This document shows positions 46,765 through 58,553 of a stretch of DNA of 64,000 bases, in pieces. Both the position numbers and the translations under genes were made by a program. The stretch comes from Iris pallida (Eukaryota > Streptophyta > Magnoliopsida > Asparagales > Iridaceae): contig JANAVB010009599.1 in NCBI GenBank assembly GCA_029216955.1, positions 1,056,447-1,120,446 on the forward strand, given 5' to 3'. Positions within the stretch are counted from its first letter, which is position 1, and every line of letters begins with the position of its first letter. Under the pieces are notes generated by a model. It was given only the letters and a program-made list of their open reading frames with translations, was not told the DNA's origin and made no database searches.

Positions 46765-48220
46765 CAAACTTCTCCACGGCTGAGAAGTTGGTGACGTAAT
46801 TGGATGCAGCCAAACTTGGCTCCACACAACAGAAGATGGTCGTCCGCTTCAACCAACAGGCGTTTGAAGAAATGCCCTCCGACGGGAGTGCGAGCCCGGT
46901 CCAGAAGCGAACTCGCACAAAGAAAGCTCGCAGGGAGTGGAGGCCAAAATCATTTGCTCCTCCCCAAGCTCTGGACGGAGTACTCCCTGCTGCCAAAGAC
47001 GGCGAATGCAACTCTCATGCGGCCCCACTTCAAGCCTTAGAGACTCTGTTGTCCCCAAGTTCGGCAGAGGAAAGCACTACGATGCTGGACTTGCAGGGGC
47101 AAAGAGTGATTCTATGTGCTCCAGGAAGAGGCCGAACAAAGGCACTAACCGCAGGCTAAATATTCATACGGCCAAGATTGCCAGCCGCATGCATGATGTT
47201 CATACGGCCGAAACTGCCAGCCGGATGCAGAATACCCATGTGGTCAAGATCTCCAGCCGCATGGAGAAGACTTATGCGGCCGAGACTTTCAGCCGCATGA
47301 AGAAAGCCTATGCGACTACGATTGCCAGCCGCTTGAAGACTATTGATTCCAACCGCAAGCTTTCTGCTCCACGCGGCTCAGGCTCAGTCTTCGATCGCCT
47401 CTCCTATGGTCCTGATCTCTCATGCTCCCGAGAAAATATGTCTGACTCTCTGCAGCACCACTTAGACTCTTCCTACTATGTGCCCTCACGCACTAGAGTG
47501 AAGAAGTCTAGGGCAGCGCGAGCTTGGCGAGCTCAGTACGCTGTCTCGACCTCTGACCATCCGAGTGATCCACATACTGTTATGCGGGCCTATGACAGGA
47601 AGTTGTACAGAACCACTCGAGTCCAGCTCCCGACGGCAAACGGACAGAGTGGTTCCCAAAAGTCTCCCAAAACCCAGGAAGCAAACATGGTCGTTCCAGA
47701 CCCATCTGACTTGCGTGAGGTTATCCTCCATAAGCACAAGAAAAGAGAAGAGGCCTCAGTGTGCAAAGAGTCCTCCCACGGACATCACTGCACCCAAATC
47801 ATTATCAACTGCTGTTGCAATAATACGACGGTATAAAAAGACCGGCAGTCCGTCTTCCAAAGATTACAACAGCCGAGGTCTGGGGATGAGGCGCCTCCCG
47901 TTGTCTCTTGCAACTCTACTCAGAAAATCTTCGCCAATGGGAGAGGAAAGAAGATAAACGTTTCTAGCCCGAAGATTTCAACCACTGTGACTAAGAAACT
48001 GTCGTCTAAACGGTTGTCCACCACCGGAGTTTTCTAAGGTACCCGTTCAAAGACGAAATCTGCTACAGTGGGAGATTCATCATCTGCATTACTGGGGGTC
48101 GCTGGAACTGGAGGTAGCACTCCTCCGAACATCCACGACAATCCGATGTTCCAAGGAGACGAGCCCGGGGAAACAACTCTTCCATCAGATACAGTAGGTG
48201 CCGACATCCCCGAGGACGTC
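46765..48220 (+). pseudogene. Element C leader/gag N-terminal ORF, truncated
   Basis: The coding part starts just after the primer site (TNFSTAEKLVT, then a stop, then LDAAKLGSTQQKMVVRFNQQ). A shift moves it to the frame 46937-47836, which has five repeats with core (A/S)SRM(x)n, then SRTRVKKSRAARAWRAQYAV, DLREVILHKHKKREEA and IINCCCNNTTV. Element A has the last blocks at 13554-13811. The product is basic and probably RNA-binding, though no known domain is visible. Element E cuts it at 48220. Confidence 0.55.
47157..47345 (+). repeat. In-frame 36-bp repeat in element C gag
   Basis: Five units of 12 codons: HTAKIASRM, VHTAETASRM, THVVKISSRM, TYAAETFSRM and AYATTIASRL. The DNA of each unit contains CATGCGGCC/CATACGGCC and AGCCGCATG, so the repeat is built from the GCCGCATG motif on both strands. 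Confidence 0.75.
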
Positions 48221-48436
48221 TGTAAAACCCAAATAATTTCTAATTATTTTAATACTATTAAAATATTTTTCTATATTTTTAGTTTAATTGGTATATGTAC
48301 GTAATTGTAGATGTTTATAATGTATGTATGTTGTGTGTGTGATAATTTAGATACTCCTAAATATAGCTTACCTTGTTACAAAATATTTTGTTACTTGTTA
48401 AGAATTTTAGATTTTCCTTGGGATTATATACATATA

Positions 48437-48491
<55 letters not shown>

Positions 48492-51181
48492 ATATATATA
48501 TATTGATTGTAAAAAAAATAGAAAACAATGGAGGGCCGAACCCCTACAAAAGGCAGCAGCAATAGCTACGGTGGGGCCCGACCCCCCACATAACCGAACC
48601 CAGCAGCAGCTTTAGCTGTGATGACTTTAGCACCCGACCCCCCAATGCAACTCCTAATAGCAGCTGAAAACCTTAAACCCGAGCCCCCATCAGCTAAGTC
48701 CTAATACTATTAGAAGTATCGGCGGAGAGTATTTAAACCTACTCGACGAAACCAAAACCCAAACCCTAAACTTCACACCAATTCAGCCGCCCACTTCGCC
48801 TGTACCTTTCTCGTTCTCTTGCGCATGTCTCCCGGACAGCCGTCACCTTCGAACAATCTTCGCGCTGCCGTGGAGCACCCCAACCCGACGGTTGAGCGAG
48901 GGACATCCCGATTTCGTACTTCGAGGTAACGATTTTTGAGTTGTATATCTTCCCTGTTTTGCGATGATTTATCGAACTATCAATTTCTGTGTGTAGCCCA
49001 TATAACCCCCTCCACTTTCCTTCTGATAAAATCCTGGGAACCCCAGGGGATTGCTCGAAAATTCGAGTCAAAGTTTCCTCCAAAAACTGTTGAAAACAGA
49101 GTTCTAATCCAGCCCCAAACCACAACTTAGAAGCCAGATTTCGATCTGTGCGTCGAGATTTTTCAGAAACTAACTGAACACATGTGAAGCCAATATAACC
49201 AAGAGTAGAACACAACTTTTGGATTGAAGTTTCGTTTAATATGTAGGAAGAAAACTGTATGTGAAGTTGTCGGAAAAACTGGTTTCTAAATCATAAAAAT
49301 TTTAGAATTTTGTCCGATACGACGTACGTCCCGACAAACTGGGCGACGTGGTTGCACGCTATACGTATCGAAAGACGCGTATGGACGTTGCGGACGTGTG
49401 GGAACTGACGGAACTCAGTTTCGTCGTGTGTGCGCGACGAAACCAACGCGTATCCGTCGAGATATCCCGTATCGACGTTTTGCAAACTTGCCCATAACTT
49501 CGTGTACAGTCGTCAGATTGAGACGAAACTTGCGCCAATAGGTTCGGATCAAAATTCTGGTCCTACATGCCATGTTTGGTTCGATTCTGAGAAGGTCGAA
49601 TCGGAACCCAATTTTGGCGCGCCCGTGACCCACTCAAACAAGCGATTTTGTACACGGCTCCTCGGAATCCAAAACTGGACATACCATTAAGTTTCTCTCC
49701 TCAAACTGAAACCGTAGACATGTAGTTTGATAACTTTAGTGACCGTAGACTTTGGCACGCGTTTCGGTGCAAAGCGAGTCCAACAGCGGACATCGTTTTG
49801 ACCTAAAATTATGATTTTGCCCCTATTCCAGAATTTGACTTTTGGACAGGCATTTCCTAGGTATATCTTCTTCATCGAGATCATTTTTGATGTTTGTTTC
49901 AGCGTTTGGAGTCATCTGTGATTTGTGAGTTTTGGTGCTGACACTTGCTACTCTTGGACTTGCCACTTTGTACCACCAGGCAAGATACCTTGCCACCTTA
50001 CTCTGTGATTACTATATTCTTATTTTTAGTTGTTATTTTTAGTATTTTATTTTGTGATATTTAAACTGTGCGTCCAAGTCACACTTGGATGCAAGCGACT
50101 CTATCGGTCATTTTTCTTGCTTTATGTATTCTCTTGCATTGACTTAGATTATTGACCACCCATTGATGTTGAGGTATTGGTATATCTCATACAGCCTTGA
50201 TACATGTTGTATCACGTGATGTGAGTCACATGTAGGACACATTTCCACGTAGTTGGCTGGCCACCTATACGTGTGGAGCGTGCGACGGATAGGAGTAACT
50301 GCCAATAGTATTGCATGTTAGAAGACTTGGCGGTTACTACAGGATTATATCAGTCATGGAGATGATGATAATAGGAATTGGGTGGGGAGAACAATACCTG
50401 ACGTATGGGCTTCTTTACACTTCCATTATTACCTGTGCGCTCCTCCGGAGACGCCGACTCCAGGTGCCCTCTGACGTTTCCCAGAGCGTTATGGACGTAG
50501 CCTTTCATATGGTGCCCTCTGACGTTTCCCGGGCGTTATGGACGTAGGCCCCTGGTACACTTTATGGGGACTAAGCCGATCCGATGTTCAGCCATGGTTC
50601 ATGCATCGAAGGATTGTATCTCAAACTGCATATTCACAGTAGAATGGTCAGGAACCCGATTGCATGCATATCTTTTTATCTTATTCTATTACCACAGTTA
50701 TTATGGCATGGTGTTTTCTTGTATCTTGCTATGTCCCCTGAGGACCTGGTTATCTCTCCAGGTTTAGACGATATTCCACAGGAGTACGGAGCGGCATTGG
50801 AGTTATCTTACATTGATGACGAGGCAGTCACTACTGATTTCTAGTTATTCTATATTTGAGACAGTTGTAGACATTTCTTTTACATCTCTTTTCTTCTATT
50901 TTGCGGAGGTTGGACTTCGATTATGTGAGACTATTTTTTATAGCTGTTTGGAGTGAGTATGTTCACCCGGCTATCTTTTGATACTCTTATTTATTTATTT
51001 GGACTTCATTATCTTCTGTGTTGAGCTGTGATGAGATTATATATGTTATTCTGGCCTGTGATTATTTATTTACAGCTTATATGCGTATATGAGGATTCCA
51101 TATATTGGAGTGTTCTTCGTATATGTGCAGCTGGCATGTTCACGTACTTGGTCCTAAGTATTTTGGGACTGGGGCGTTACA
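48221..51181 (+). repeat. Element E 5' LTR
   Basis: Almost 3 kb. A TA microsatellite lies at 48427-48490 and a TATTTAAA promoter box at 48730-48737, followed by an A/C-rich leader. A CG-rich stretch at 49300-49470 holds several CGACGT/ACGTCC and CGTATCG phrases. The direct phrase GGTGCCCTCTGACGTTTCCC is repeated at 50461 and 50511. Short frames in it are not convincing genes. Confidence 0.8.
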
Positions 51182-51205
51182 TGTTTTTGTGGTGGCCCAT
51201 GCAGG
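51182..51205 (+). promoter_or_regulatory. Element E leader / putative primer-binding region
   Basis: TGTTTTTGTGGTGGCCCATG + CAGG follows the LTR directly. The same string is found in D, and a near match in G. It is not the methionine-tRNA site (TGGTATCAGAGC) I expected. Confidence 0.5.
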
Positions 51206-51388
51206 TCTGATTTAATATTGTTGGGTTACATGACCGTGTCCAACAAGCCTGTATATAGGAATAGGAATATCTCATCCAGAACTACTACTATCCCTTGACT
51301 TCCAATCTTTTCGAAACTTCCTTGATTATTCGATTTACTTCAGATCTAATCTTTCCTAATATCAAATTATCTTCCTCGTGCCAACAGT

Positions 51389-52553
51389 ATGAATCTTCGT
51401 AGCGGGCGCACTTCTGCCTTGGCCCTCACATCTAGCGAGGAGACTACTCCGGAGGGATAGAATCCTCCCATGACTCCAGCGACACCATACCAGCCAGAAC
51501 TGTTGCAGCCTACTACGACACCGACGATGGAGTACCCAGAGGTCGCAGCACCCTCAGGCAGTCAGGCTGGGCAGACTACTACCATACCACCGGAAGGGAA
51601 TGTACCACTGCCTCCTCCACCACCATTCCTCCAGCAGTTTCCTCTACAGTCGGGACCTCAGATGCCTCCACCACCGACTGATGGGAGCCCTACTACTCAG
51701 TTTATGTATACCATGATGCAGGCTCGGTGGCAACAGACTGAGCAGATGAGACAGACGATGATGGCAGCTATGGCTAGACCTCTACCACCACCTCTAGTAC
51801 CAGTACCAGTACCGGCTTTGCATCCCTATGAAGGCTCTATCAAGAATTTCACAGATATGAACCCCAAGGCCTTTAGAGGAACGGAAAAGCCATTAGAGGT
51901 CTCACAGTATCTTATTAGTACCGAGAAGCTACTAAAGGCATCCCAATTGCCAGTTCGAGATTGGATGACAGCAGTGGACCTATTATTAGAAGACAATGCT
52001 CACCACTGGTGGAAGGTGAAAGTGAGACGATTAGGCACATGGATCACTAGGAAGCAGTTCTATGATGCATTATATGAGAGATTCTTCCATATTCATGTTC
52101 GAGATGGTCTCTATGACCAGTTCCTTCATCTGAAGCAAGAAAATATGACAGTTGACGAGTATGACTCGGAGTTCAATCGCTTGAGTCGATTTGGTACGGG
52201 ATTGATTCCGATAGAGTTAGAGAAGGCAAGGAGATTTCACCAGGGGCTTGCACCAGAGCTCAAGTCTTATACGACTACTCAGTCTCGAGTCTCCCATTCA
52301 GCTGTCTTGGAAGAAGCTCGTGCTCAGGAGATTCTTTGTAAGGAACAACAGCAGACATCGAGACGCCATATACCAGCAGCTACACCAGCCCGGACTACTC
52401 AGAGTAGACCTATCAGGAGGACCATAGGACAGTTCCAGCATAGGCCCTCACCTTCAGAAGCCCGTTTGTCATTACTGCGGAAAATAAGGACATATCCAGA
52501 ACGACTGCAGGACTCGTCTCGGATTATGCTTGTGATGAAGATCCAATCAGCAC
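51389..52553 (+). pseudogene. Element E gag
   Basis: The ATG at 51389 starts MNLRSGRTSALALTSSEETT, with a TAG at 51458. A Pro-rich linker and the retrotransposon gag core follow: NPKAFRGTEKPLEVSQYLIS, DLLLEDNAHHWWKV, QFYDALYERFFHIHVRDGLY and MTVDEYDSEFNRLSRF. Two zinc knuckles lie at 52460-52575 (CHYCGK then a stop then GHIQNDC; and, degenerate, C...HMLKDC). They are read in the second frame, so a frameshift occurs before 52460. It would be the particle protein with nucleic-acid-binding knuckles. Confidence 0.8.
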
Positions 52554-53748
52554 ATGCTCAAGGATTGTCCGGAGCAACATGCAATAGTACAAGCTCGACC
52601 AAATCCGAGGCCCACAGCCCCAGCTCTCCCAGCACCACAGACTATAGCAGGAGCACCTCATCCACCATTGCCTCCCCAAGGCACACAGTACAACAAGGCC
52701 GGAGCTCAGGGCCCGGGACAAAATTATGGACAGGCATTCTCACTTGCTGTTGAGGATATAGAGACAGAGGCAGAGGTTATAGCAGGTATGGTTCTAGTTG
52801 TAACTTTTTCTGCTATTACATTATTTGATACTGGAGCCACACATTCATTTATAGCCACTAGTTTTGCCACTAGACACAATATTTCCATCACACCTTTAGC
52901 TAAGAATGTTAAAATACTCACTGGAGGAGGAGTTGTACCTGTTAGTGGTGTTTGTAGATTTTGTCCTATAGTGATAAATGGTAGAGAGATGGTGGCACGA
53001 CTTCTCGTATTCCCTATGCTAATATTTGACGTGGTTCTTGGAATGGACTGGTTGAGCCAGCATTTCGCTCTCATCGACTGCCATAGGAGCAGTATTATCT
53101 TTAGACCGCCGAATGCGGCAGAGTTTTAGTTCACCAAAGAAGACGGAGAGAGTTGTGATGTACCCACATCGGGAACACATATGATGATGCATGACATCCC
53201 ACAGCACCCTATTATCACCGAGTTCGAGGATGTATTTCCCGAGGAGTTGCCAGGACTACCACCTGACCGAGATATTGAGTTTTCTATTAAGCTTATTTTC
53301 GGAGCCGAGCCTATTTCATCTCGAGTATATCGTCTGGCACCCAAGAAGTTGGTAGAGATGAAGACACAGATTGATGACTTATTAGAGAAGGGATTTATTC
53401 GTGCCAGTGCATCACCATGGGGAGCGCCTGTTCTTTTTGTGCCTAAGAAAGATGGGACAGTGCGCATGTGCATTGACTACAGAGCGTTGAATGCAGTGAC
53501 GATAAAGAACAAGTATCCCTTGCCGTGTATAGATGATCTATTCGATCAACTGAGTGGAGCAAAAGTATTCTCCAAGATTGACTTACGATCAGGCTATCAC
53601 CAATTGAAGGTTCGGAAGGAAGACATTGCAAAGACGGCCTATCGTTCAAGGTATGGACACTACGAGTTGTTGGTCAAGCCTTTCGGTTTGACCAATGCAC
53701 CCGCAGTTTTCATAAATTTAATGAACAAGATCTTTCACCAATACTTGG
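52554..53748 (+). pseudogene. Element E protease and reverse transcriptase N-terminal half
   Basis: The frame continues from the second knuckle. Protease: ITLFDTGATHSFIATSFA (active-site DTGA), then VVLGMDWLSQHFALIDC. A TAG stop at 53127-53129 follows. Reverse transcriptase: [60 protein letters not shown] and [15 protein letters not shown]. It ends at [10 protein letters not shown], shortly before the catalytic FLDD block, where G's LTR begins. The part kept is similar in sequence to the corresponding part of G, so E and G are relatives of different subfamilies. Confidence 0.85.
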
Positions 53749-54369
53749 TGTAATGCCTGTGGTTCATATTACGTATTTCTGGAATACGTGTACATATTTA
53801 TTCTTGTATTGCATGATTTCCTTGCTTAATTTCCTCCCTGGGCTTGGTTTATTCTTGGTTTGGGTTGGCTTGGTTCGGTTTGGGATTGCTCTTGGTTCAT
53901 CATGAACCAAGGGGTAAACCCCCTACCTACCACCACCACTACCATTTATTAACCCTTCTCCTTCTCTCTCTTCATTTATCATCTTCTCCACCATTACTTC
54001 ATTACCTACCAGAGAGAGAGAGAGAGAGGTCTAGGCAAGTGTAACTTGCTTCATGGAGAAACTCTAATTTTATTGCTTCATTCTCTTCCTTACAGCATTT
54101 TAACTTACTTTAGAACTTGGCATTTTCACTTTCCATGGCTAGATTCTTCTAGATCTTAGTTTACCTTATTTTCAGATTTTTTGGGTTTTGATCTACTTTA
54201 TCTTGTTATTTCTGAGTTTTAAGGGTTCTATGTTGTAGAGAATCTCGTTCTATCCCATTTTGACCTATGGAAGTTCGGATTTGGGCTCCGTATGATAGAG
54301 TTATGCAGCTTGGAAGCCATGGCTCATGGTGTACTTCTTCTCGGAAATTTGGAGAAGAAGCTCAGTCCC

Positions 54370-54985
54370 GAGCCGCATGGTGTACTTGACCGCATGAACA
54401 TTTATGCGGCAAGTCAGTTCCAATCGTATGCACTATTGCCTTGACTTGATCGTGTGACAAGTTCATGCGACAAGTATTCCCGGCCGCATGGGGCCCAGTC
54501 AGTTCAGCCGCATAGGGCTGAGGACCTTATCCTGCCGCATCAGCTTATCTTGGCCGCATGAGTTGGACCCAGCCGCATGTGCACAGCCTTGGCGAGCCGT
54601 ATGAACCAGACTCACTCGCTGGCCGCATAAGTCCTATATTCGCCAACCGCATGAGATCCAGAACCTTATAAGCCGCATGAACTCCCCCTCTCCGTCGGCC
54701 GCATAAGCAATCACCTTGACCCTGCCGCATGGGGCTCGACTTGGTTGAGCCGCATGGACTCATTTCCGCCAGCCGCAGGAGTACCCTTGCCCTCCTGGCC
54801 GCATGTGTCTTGCCCTTCTCTTGGCCGCATGAGTCCGATTTATTCCAGCCGCATGAGAACCCCTCTCTTGCGAGCCGCATGGGTCCTTAGTTGCCCCGAC
54901 CTGCATGAATCTCTTCCCAGCCGCATGAACCCGACTCCTTTCCCAGCCGCATGAGACCCATCATAGACGCATGTGCCTTAGCCGC
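54370..54985. repeat. GCCGCATG array in element G 5' LTR
   Basis: About twenty-five copies of GCCGCATG or one-base variants (GCCGCATA, GCCGTATG), spaced 15-45 bp with unrelated sequence between, mostly on the plus strand with two near-complete reverse copies (CATGCGGC) at the start. Kept in the 3' LTR at 62225-62845. Confidence 0.75.
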
Positions 54986-55862
54986 ATGGCTCTTCTATAG
55001 CCCTGTATATTAATATTTTATTAGATATTTAACGTCCATTTTATATCCTTACGCCTTTTGTCCTGAACTTGAAAATTATGAATTCATTTGATATGTTTGG
55101 AATTGATAATTGAGCATGACGTGATAGTGACCCGTAGTGGTGCACTCCTGACATAATAACCTGACATGACCTGATAGTGGCCCGTCGTGGCGCACTCCTG
55201 ACTAGTACACTTGATATGATAAACCTGGCATGATTATCTCGAATAGCTGTTGCGACGACTACCTGACACGACATGACCTGTATAATGACCTGGACACCAT
55301 AGGCAATTGTGCTTGTACAAATAAACCAGTCCTGTCTTGCATCATGTCTAGGACAGGGACTCCTGAGTACCAGGTCAGGAGTACCTACTAAAATGGACTA
55401 AGGCTAATAACTAGATTAATACATTAGTCATGACGAGATTTCCCAGCTACAGGCAATCCCGTTACCTGGGCACGCCTTGGGATCTGTAGCCTGCCATCGA
55501 GTAGGGCACATTTTCAGTACACTGTCATGTGTTGCACCCTTCAAGCTACCTTAGGGTACCTTCGTTTCCTGGACGATGTACCCACCTGAATTTAACTCTA
55601 AATCCTTCAACCCGGGTAACCTGGATGGTCTACAGGGCTTGTGGCTGTGGAATAATCTCACTGCATCTTGTTAGTAATTAGGCTTGTGACAACCCTAGTT
55701 AGTTAAAGTATCAAGCCGTAATTCTTGCTTGGCCGTAAAGTGATTGGATGGAGTCTAACCAGTCTAGTCTTGCCCTGATCCTGTTCCAGATTATTGAATG
55801 ACCAGAATGCTTGTATTTATTTTACCGATAAATGGTGAGAATTCCAAGTTCTGTTCAGACGA

Positions 55863-55905
55863 AGGGTTACACCCCGGTCCTTGTTTGGTTTACGGGTTGT
55901 AACGT
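55863..55905 (+). repeat. Conserved stem-loop, G 5' LTR
   Basis: GGGTTAC(A)ACCCC and GGGTTGTAAC arms around CGGTCCTTGTTTGGTTTAC. One base of the left arm is missing here. The 3' LTR copy (63642-63682) is perfect. Confidence 0.6.
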
Positions 55906-56607
55906 GGTTATCTGAATGGTTCCATGGTTATCTCGTCGTATATCATCCTGATGTATTTTCTTTATTTCCAGTTCTTACTTTTATTTATATCTTGTGCTGA
56001 TTGCTGGTTTTATTTCCTAAGTGAAGCTTCCTTTGTGGCACTTGCTCTTTCTGGGGTCTGACCCAGCTGGTTTTGTGTGGCCAGATTTCGGAGCAGCTCC
56101 GGAGGATCTACCGACCTTCCAGCCAGATGGTGGCCATTAGACGGAACCCTGGCAACGAGTGGGTTTATTTTTTTATCTCCCACTTTATTGTAAAAATATT
56201 CTTTTGAGGCATTTAGCCGACGAGCACCTGTTTAGCTCGATTGCACTTTACTTACTGTCTGCCTATGGGCTGTAATATGATTGACAGATCCTAGGGTTGA
56301 TCATGTATGACTAAACTCTTGCTAGTCCTAACATTTTGTAACGACGAGCTTCATGATCAGCTGAATATGTAATGTTTGGGACGCCTTACTATTGTATATT
56401 TAATGATCATACTTCTTGTAACCTTTTACTTACTTGCTTGTGATTGAGACACTAGGCTTGTTTATGACCTTAAGAGACTGTTGGCTTGTAGATAAACCCT
56501 CATGTATCTAGACAGCCGTGACCGTATAGCGAGATGGATTCCATTTCATATACGTAGCTGGCTATGTCTGCCCCCGCTCTCCAGTATTCTGGTTCTGGGG
56601 CATGACA

Positions 56608-56632
56608 TGGTTTAAGTGGTGGCCCATGCAGG
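56608..56632 (+). promoter_or_regulatory. Element G leader / putative primer-binding region
   Basis: TGGTTTAAGTGGTGGCCCAT + GCAGG directly after the 5' LTR. It shares GTGGTGGCCCATGCAGG with elements D and E. The matching tRNA is not known to me. Confidence 0.5.
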
Positions 56633-56727
56633 TCTTGTAAATCAAGATATGTGAGGGTTTACCGAATAGATGTCTCAATCAATATTCGTCCTTGATCTCT
56701 GCTCGTATCTTCTGAATCCCTGGATTC

Positions 56728-57764
56728 TTGTCCTTATCATATGCTTGTATCGTTGATCTGTCCTGGTTCTTCCTTATTGTTCCCTATGTCGTCTTCTTCA
56801 GCGGCATTGTTCGTGGTCCTACCGACCAGCAAGGCGGAGCACCTCCCGCGGACCAGCAGCAACCTGGAGATCAAGCCCAGCATTCCGGAGTAGCCTCCAG
56901 AGTCGTGCCTTCTGGCGAAGAGCCACCAGTCCAGCCAGTTCAACCTATAGAACATGATGACGGCACTTTGGTAGGACTCGTCAGGACCTTGATAGATTCC
57001 CAAGACCGGCGTGGAGATGCCTTGCACCAGGCAGTGACGGATGCTTTAACCCGGGGTGTCATCAGGGTAACAGCACGGCCAACAGCTTCAAGCGCTTGAA
57101 CCCTCCATTCTTCGACGGTAGTGAAGATGCTATCACAGCAGATACATGGTTTCAGGACACAGAGGTGATTCTAGAAGCAGCCAGGACCCCAGAGAACGAG
57201 AAGGTGGCCGTTGTGCGCCTGCAGTTGTTAGATCTTGCCCGCAGCTAGTGGGCAGCACAGGCCGTTGGATTAGCAGCACCCATTGCTTGGGCAGTATTCA
57301 GAGAGAGATTTCAGACCAAGTATTTCGATGCAGTGGCTCGGTATGATCTGCAGACGCGGTTTACCAATCTGAAGCAAGGAGACAGGATGGTCGATGGATA
57401 TGTGGCCGAGTTATCCATACTTAGTCGGTTTGCTCCCACTTTGGTGGCAACCGAGTATGATAGAGCCCAGCAGTTCCAGCAGGGACTTCACTTGGAGATC
57501 TTGTTGGCAGTTGAGCAGTTTGAGCATCAGACTTTTGATGCAGTCTTGAGAGTAGCCCGGCGGCATGAGTATACCTCCCAGAGGATTATGGATAGGGCCG
57601 GAGGTCGGAAGAGATCTCACGGCCAGAAGAATCAGTCTTCAGCACCAGCCCCGGCAGCCCGGGCTTTGACTATTGGAGCTCCGAGGTGAGCGACCTCAGT
57701 AACGTCGGTTCAGTATTCCATTCCGACGTACCCTCAACAGCAGAAGCAGAAGCAATCTTCCGCA
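56728..57764 (+). pseudogene. Element G gag
   Basis: The first frame (56728-57099) holds a Gln/Pro-rich N-terminus (GAPPADQQQPGDQAQHSGVA) and LVRTLIDSQDRRGDALHQAV. A frameshift at about 57065-57100 leads into the main frame with the gag core: PPFFDGSEDAITADTWFQDT, WAVFRERFQTKYFDAVARYD, DRMVDGYVAELSILSRFAPT and FDAVLRVARRHEYTSQR. Stops TAG at 57246 and TGA at 57687 interrupt it. The zinc knuckle follows in the next block. Confidence 0.8.
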
Positions 57765-58553
57765 GTGGGTTGTTCTTATTGTGGGAAGCCAGGCCATGTA
57801 GTGGCAGAATATCGCAGGGCACAGGGATTGTGTCTGGCTTGTGGAGCACCAGACCATAGGATTGGATCCAGCCCGAATAGGGGTAGTTCATTATCGTCCA
57901 ACCTTTCTAGCTCTTCGGTGAGAGGACCAGCTCCGGTCCAGCAGCAGCAGTATCCATTGCCGAGGCCCTTGCCGTCTCAGACCCAAGTGTTCCAGCAGCA
58001 GAACCCCCAGCAGTATGTACAGGTCCAAGCCTAGAGTCAGAACAGGCAGCGAGGATTTCAGCATAGGGGACCAGCACCCCGAGGGCACGGTCAGGCTATG
58101 GTGATGACCGTGGAGGAAGGATTGGCACCAGGAGAGGTAGTGACAGGTACTATTCTCGTCAACTCCTTTCCAGCTTCAGCTTTATTTGATTCTGGTGCAT
58201 CGCATTCATTTATGTCTGTACGATTCACGACACGGGTAGGATTGGAGCCCGAGTCATTATCAGTAAGGCTTAATATACTTACTGGTAACGGACTTGTGGG
58301 AGTAGATAAAGTGTTTTCCTCGTGTCGGATCGTAGTTAGCGGTAGAGAATTCTCCGCTAGATTGATAGAGTTCCCGATGGCCGATTATGATGTGGTCCTA
58401 GGGATGGATTGGTTGAGGAACCAGTATGCTAGGATAGACTGCCACATTGGCAGGGTTATTTTTAGCATTCCAGGGGAGCCGGAGTTTTCTTTCTCCCGAG
58501 GCGAAGTTGAGTCATCTCCTCCCATATTGCGGATGGCAGTAGCAGCAGTTTAG
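57765..58553 (+). pseudogene. Element G zinc knuckle and protease
   Basis: CSYCGKPGHVVAEY is a CCHC knuckle whose last Cys is Tyr. CLACGAPDHRIG is a degenerate second one. After a Gln-rich linker and TAG at 58032, the protease reads ASALFDSGASHSFMSVRF (active-site DSGA), LTGNGLVG and VVLGMDWLRNQYARIDC. It ends at TAG 58551. It would process the gag-pol polyprotein. Confidence 0.8.

Larger units (their letters stand above)
45373..48220 (+). mobile_element. Element C: Tat-like retrotransposon, 5' LTR and gag start
   Basis: It is inserted in element B in the opposite direction and interrupted at 48221 by element E. It shows a complete 5' LTR, primer-binding site and leader/gag. The LTR is the same family as B's 3' LTR (shared ends, TATA and promoter-proximal sequence), so C and B are members of one subfamily. 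Flanking bases left of the LTR are ATTAC; the matching duplication is outside. Confidence 0.8.
48221..53748 (+). mobile_element. Element E: Ty3/gypsy chromovirus-like element, 5' part
   Basis: 5' LTR (48221-51181, TGTAAAACCC...GGCGTTACA), leader, gag, protease and the first half of reverse transcriptase are present. The element is inserted in C's gag (preceding bases ACGTC) and interrupted by element G at 53749. The rest lies right of the window. Domain content and leader motif place it near element G and the Tekay/Del group. Confidence 0.8.
53749..56607 (+). repeat. Element G 5' LTR
   Basis: 2.86 kb. It contains a CT-rich segment near 53940, a GAGAGAGAGAGAGA tract (54011-54028), a GCCGCATG array (54370-54985), a pair of phrases ACCTGATAGTGGCCCGT(C/A)GTGG / GTGATAGTGACCCGTAGTGG (55115-55200) and the stem-loop at 55863-55905. 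The 5' LTR has about 70 bp at 55032-55105 that the 3' LTR lacks. Confidence 0.85.
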
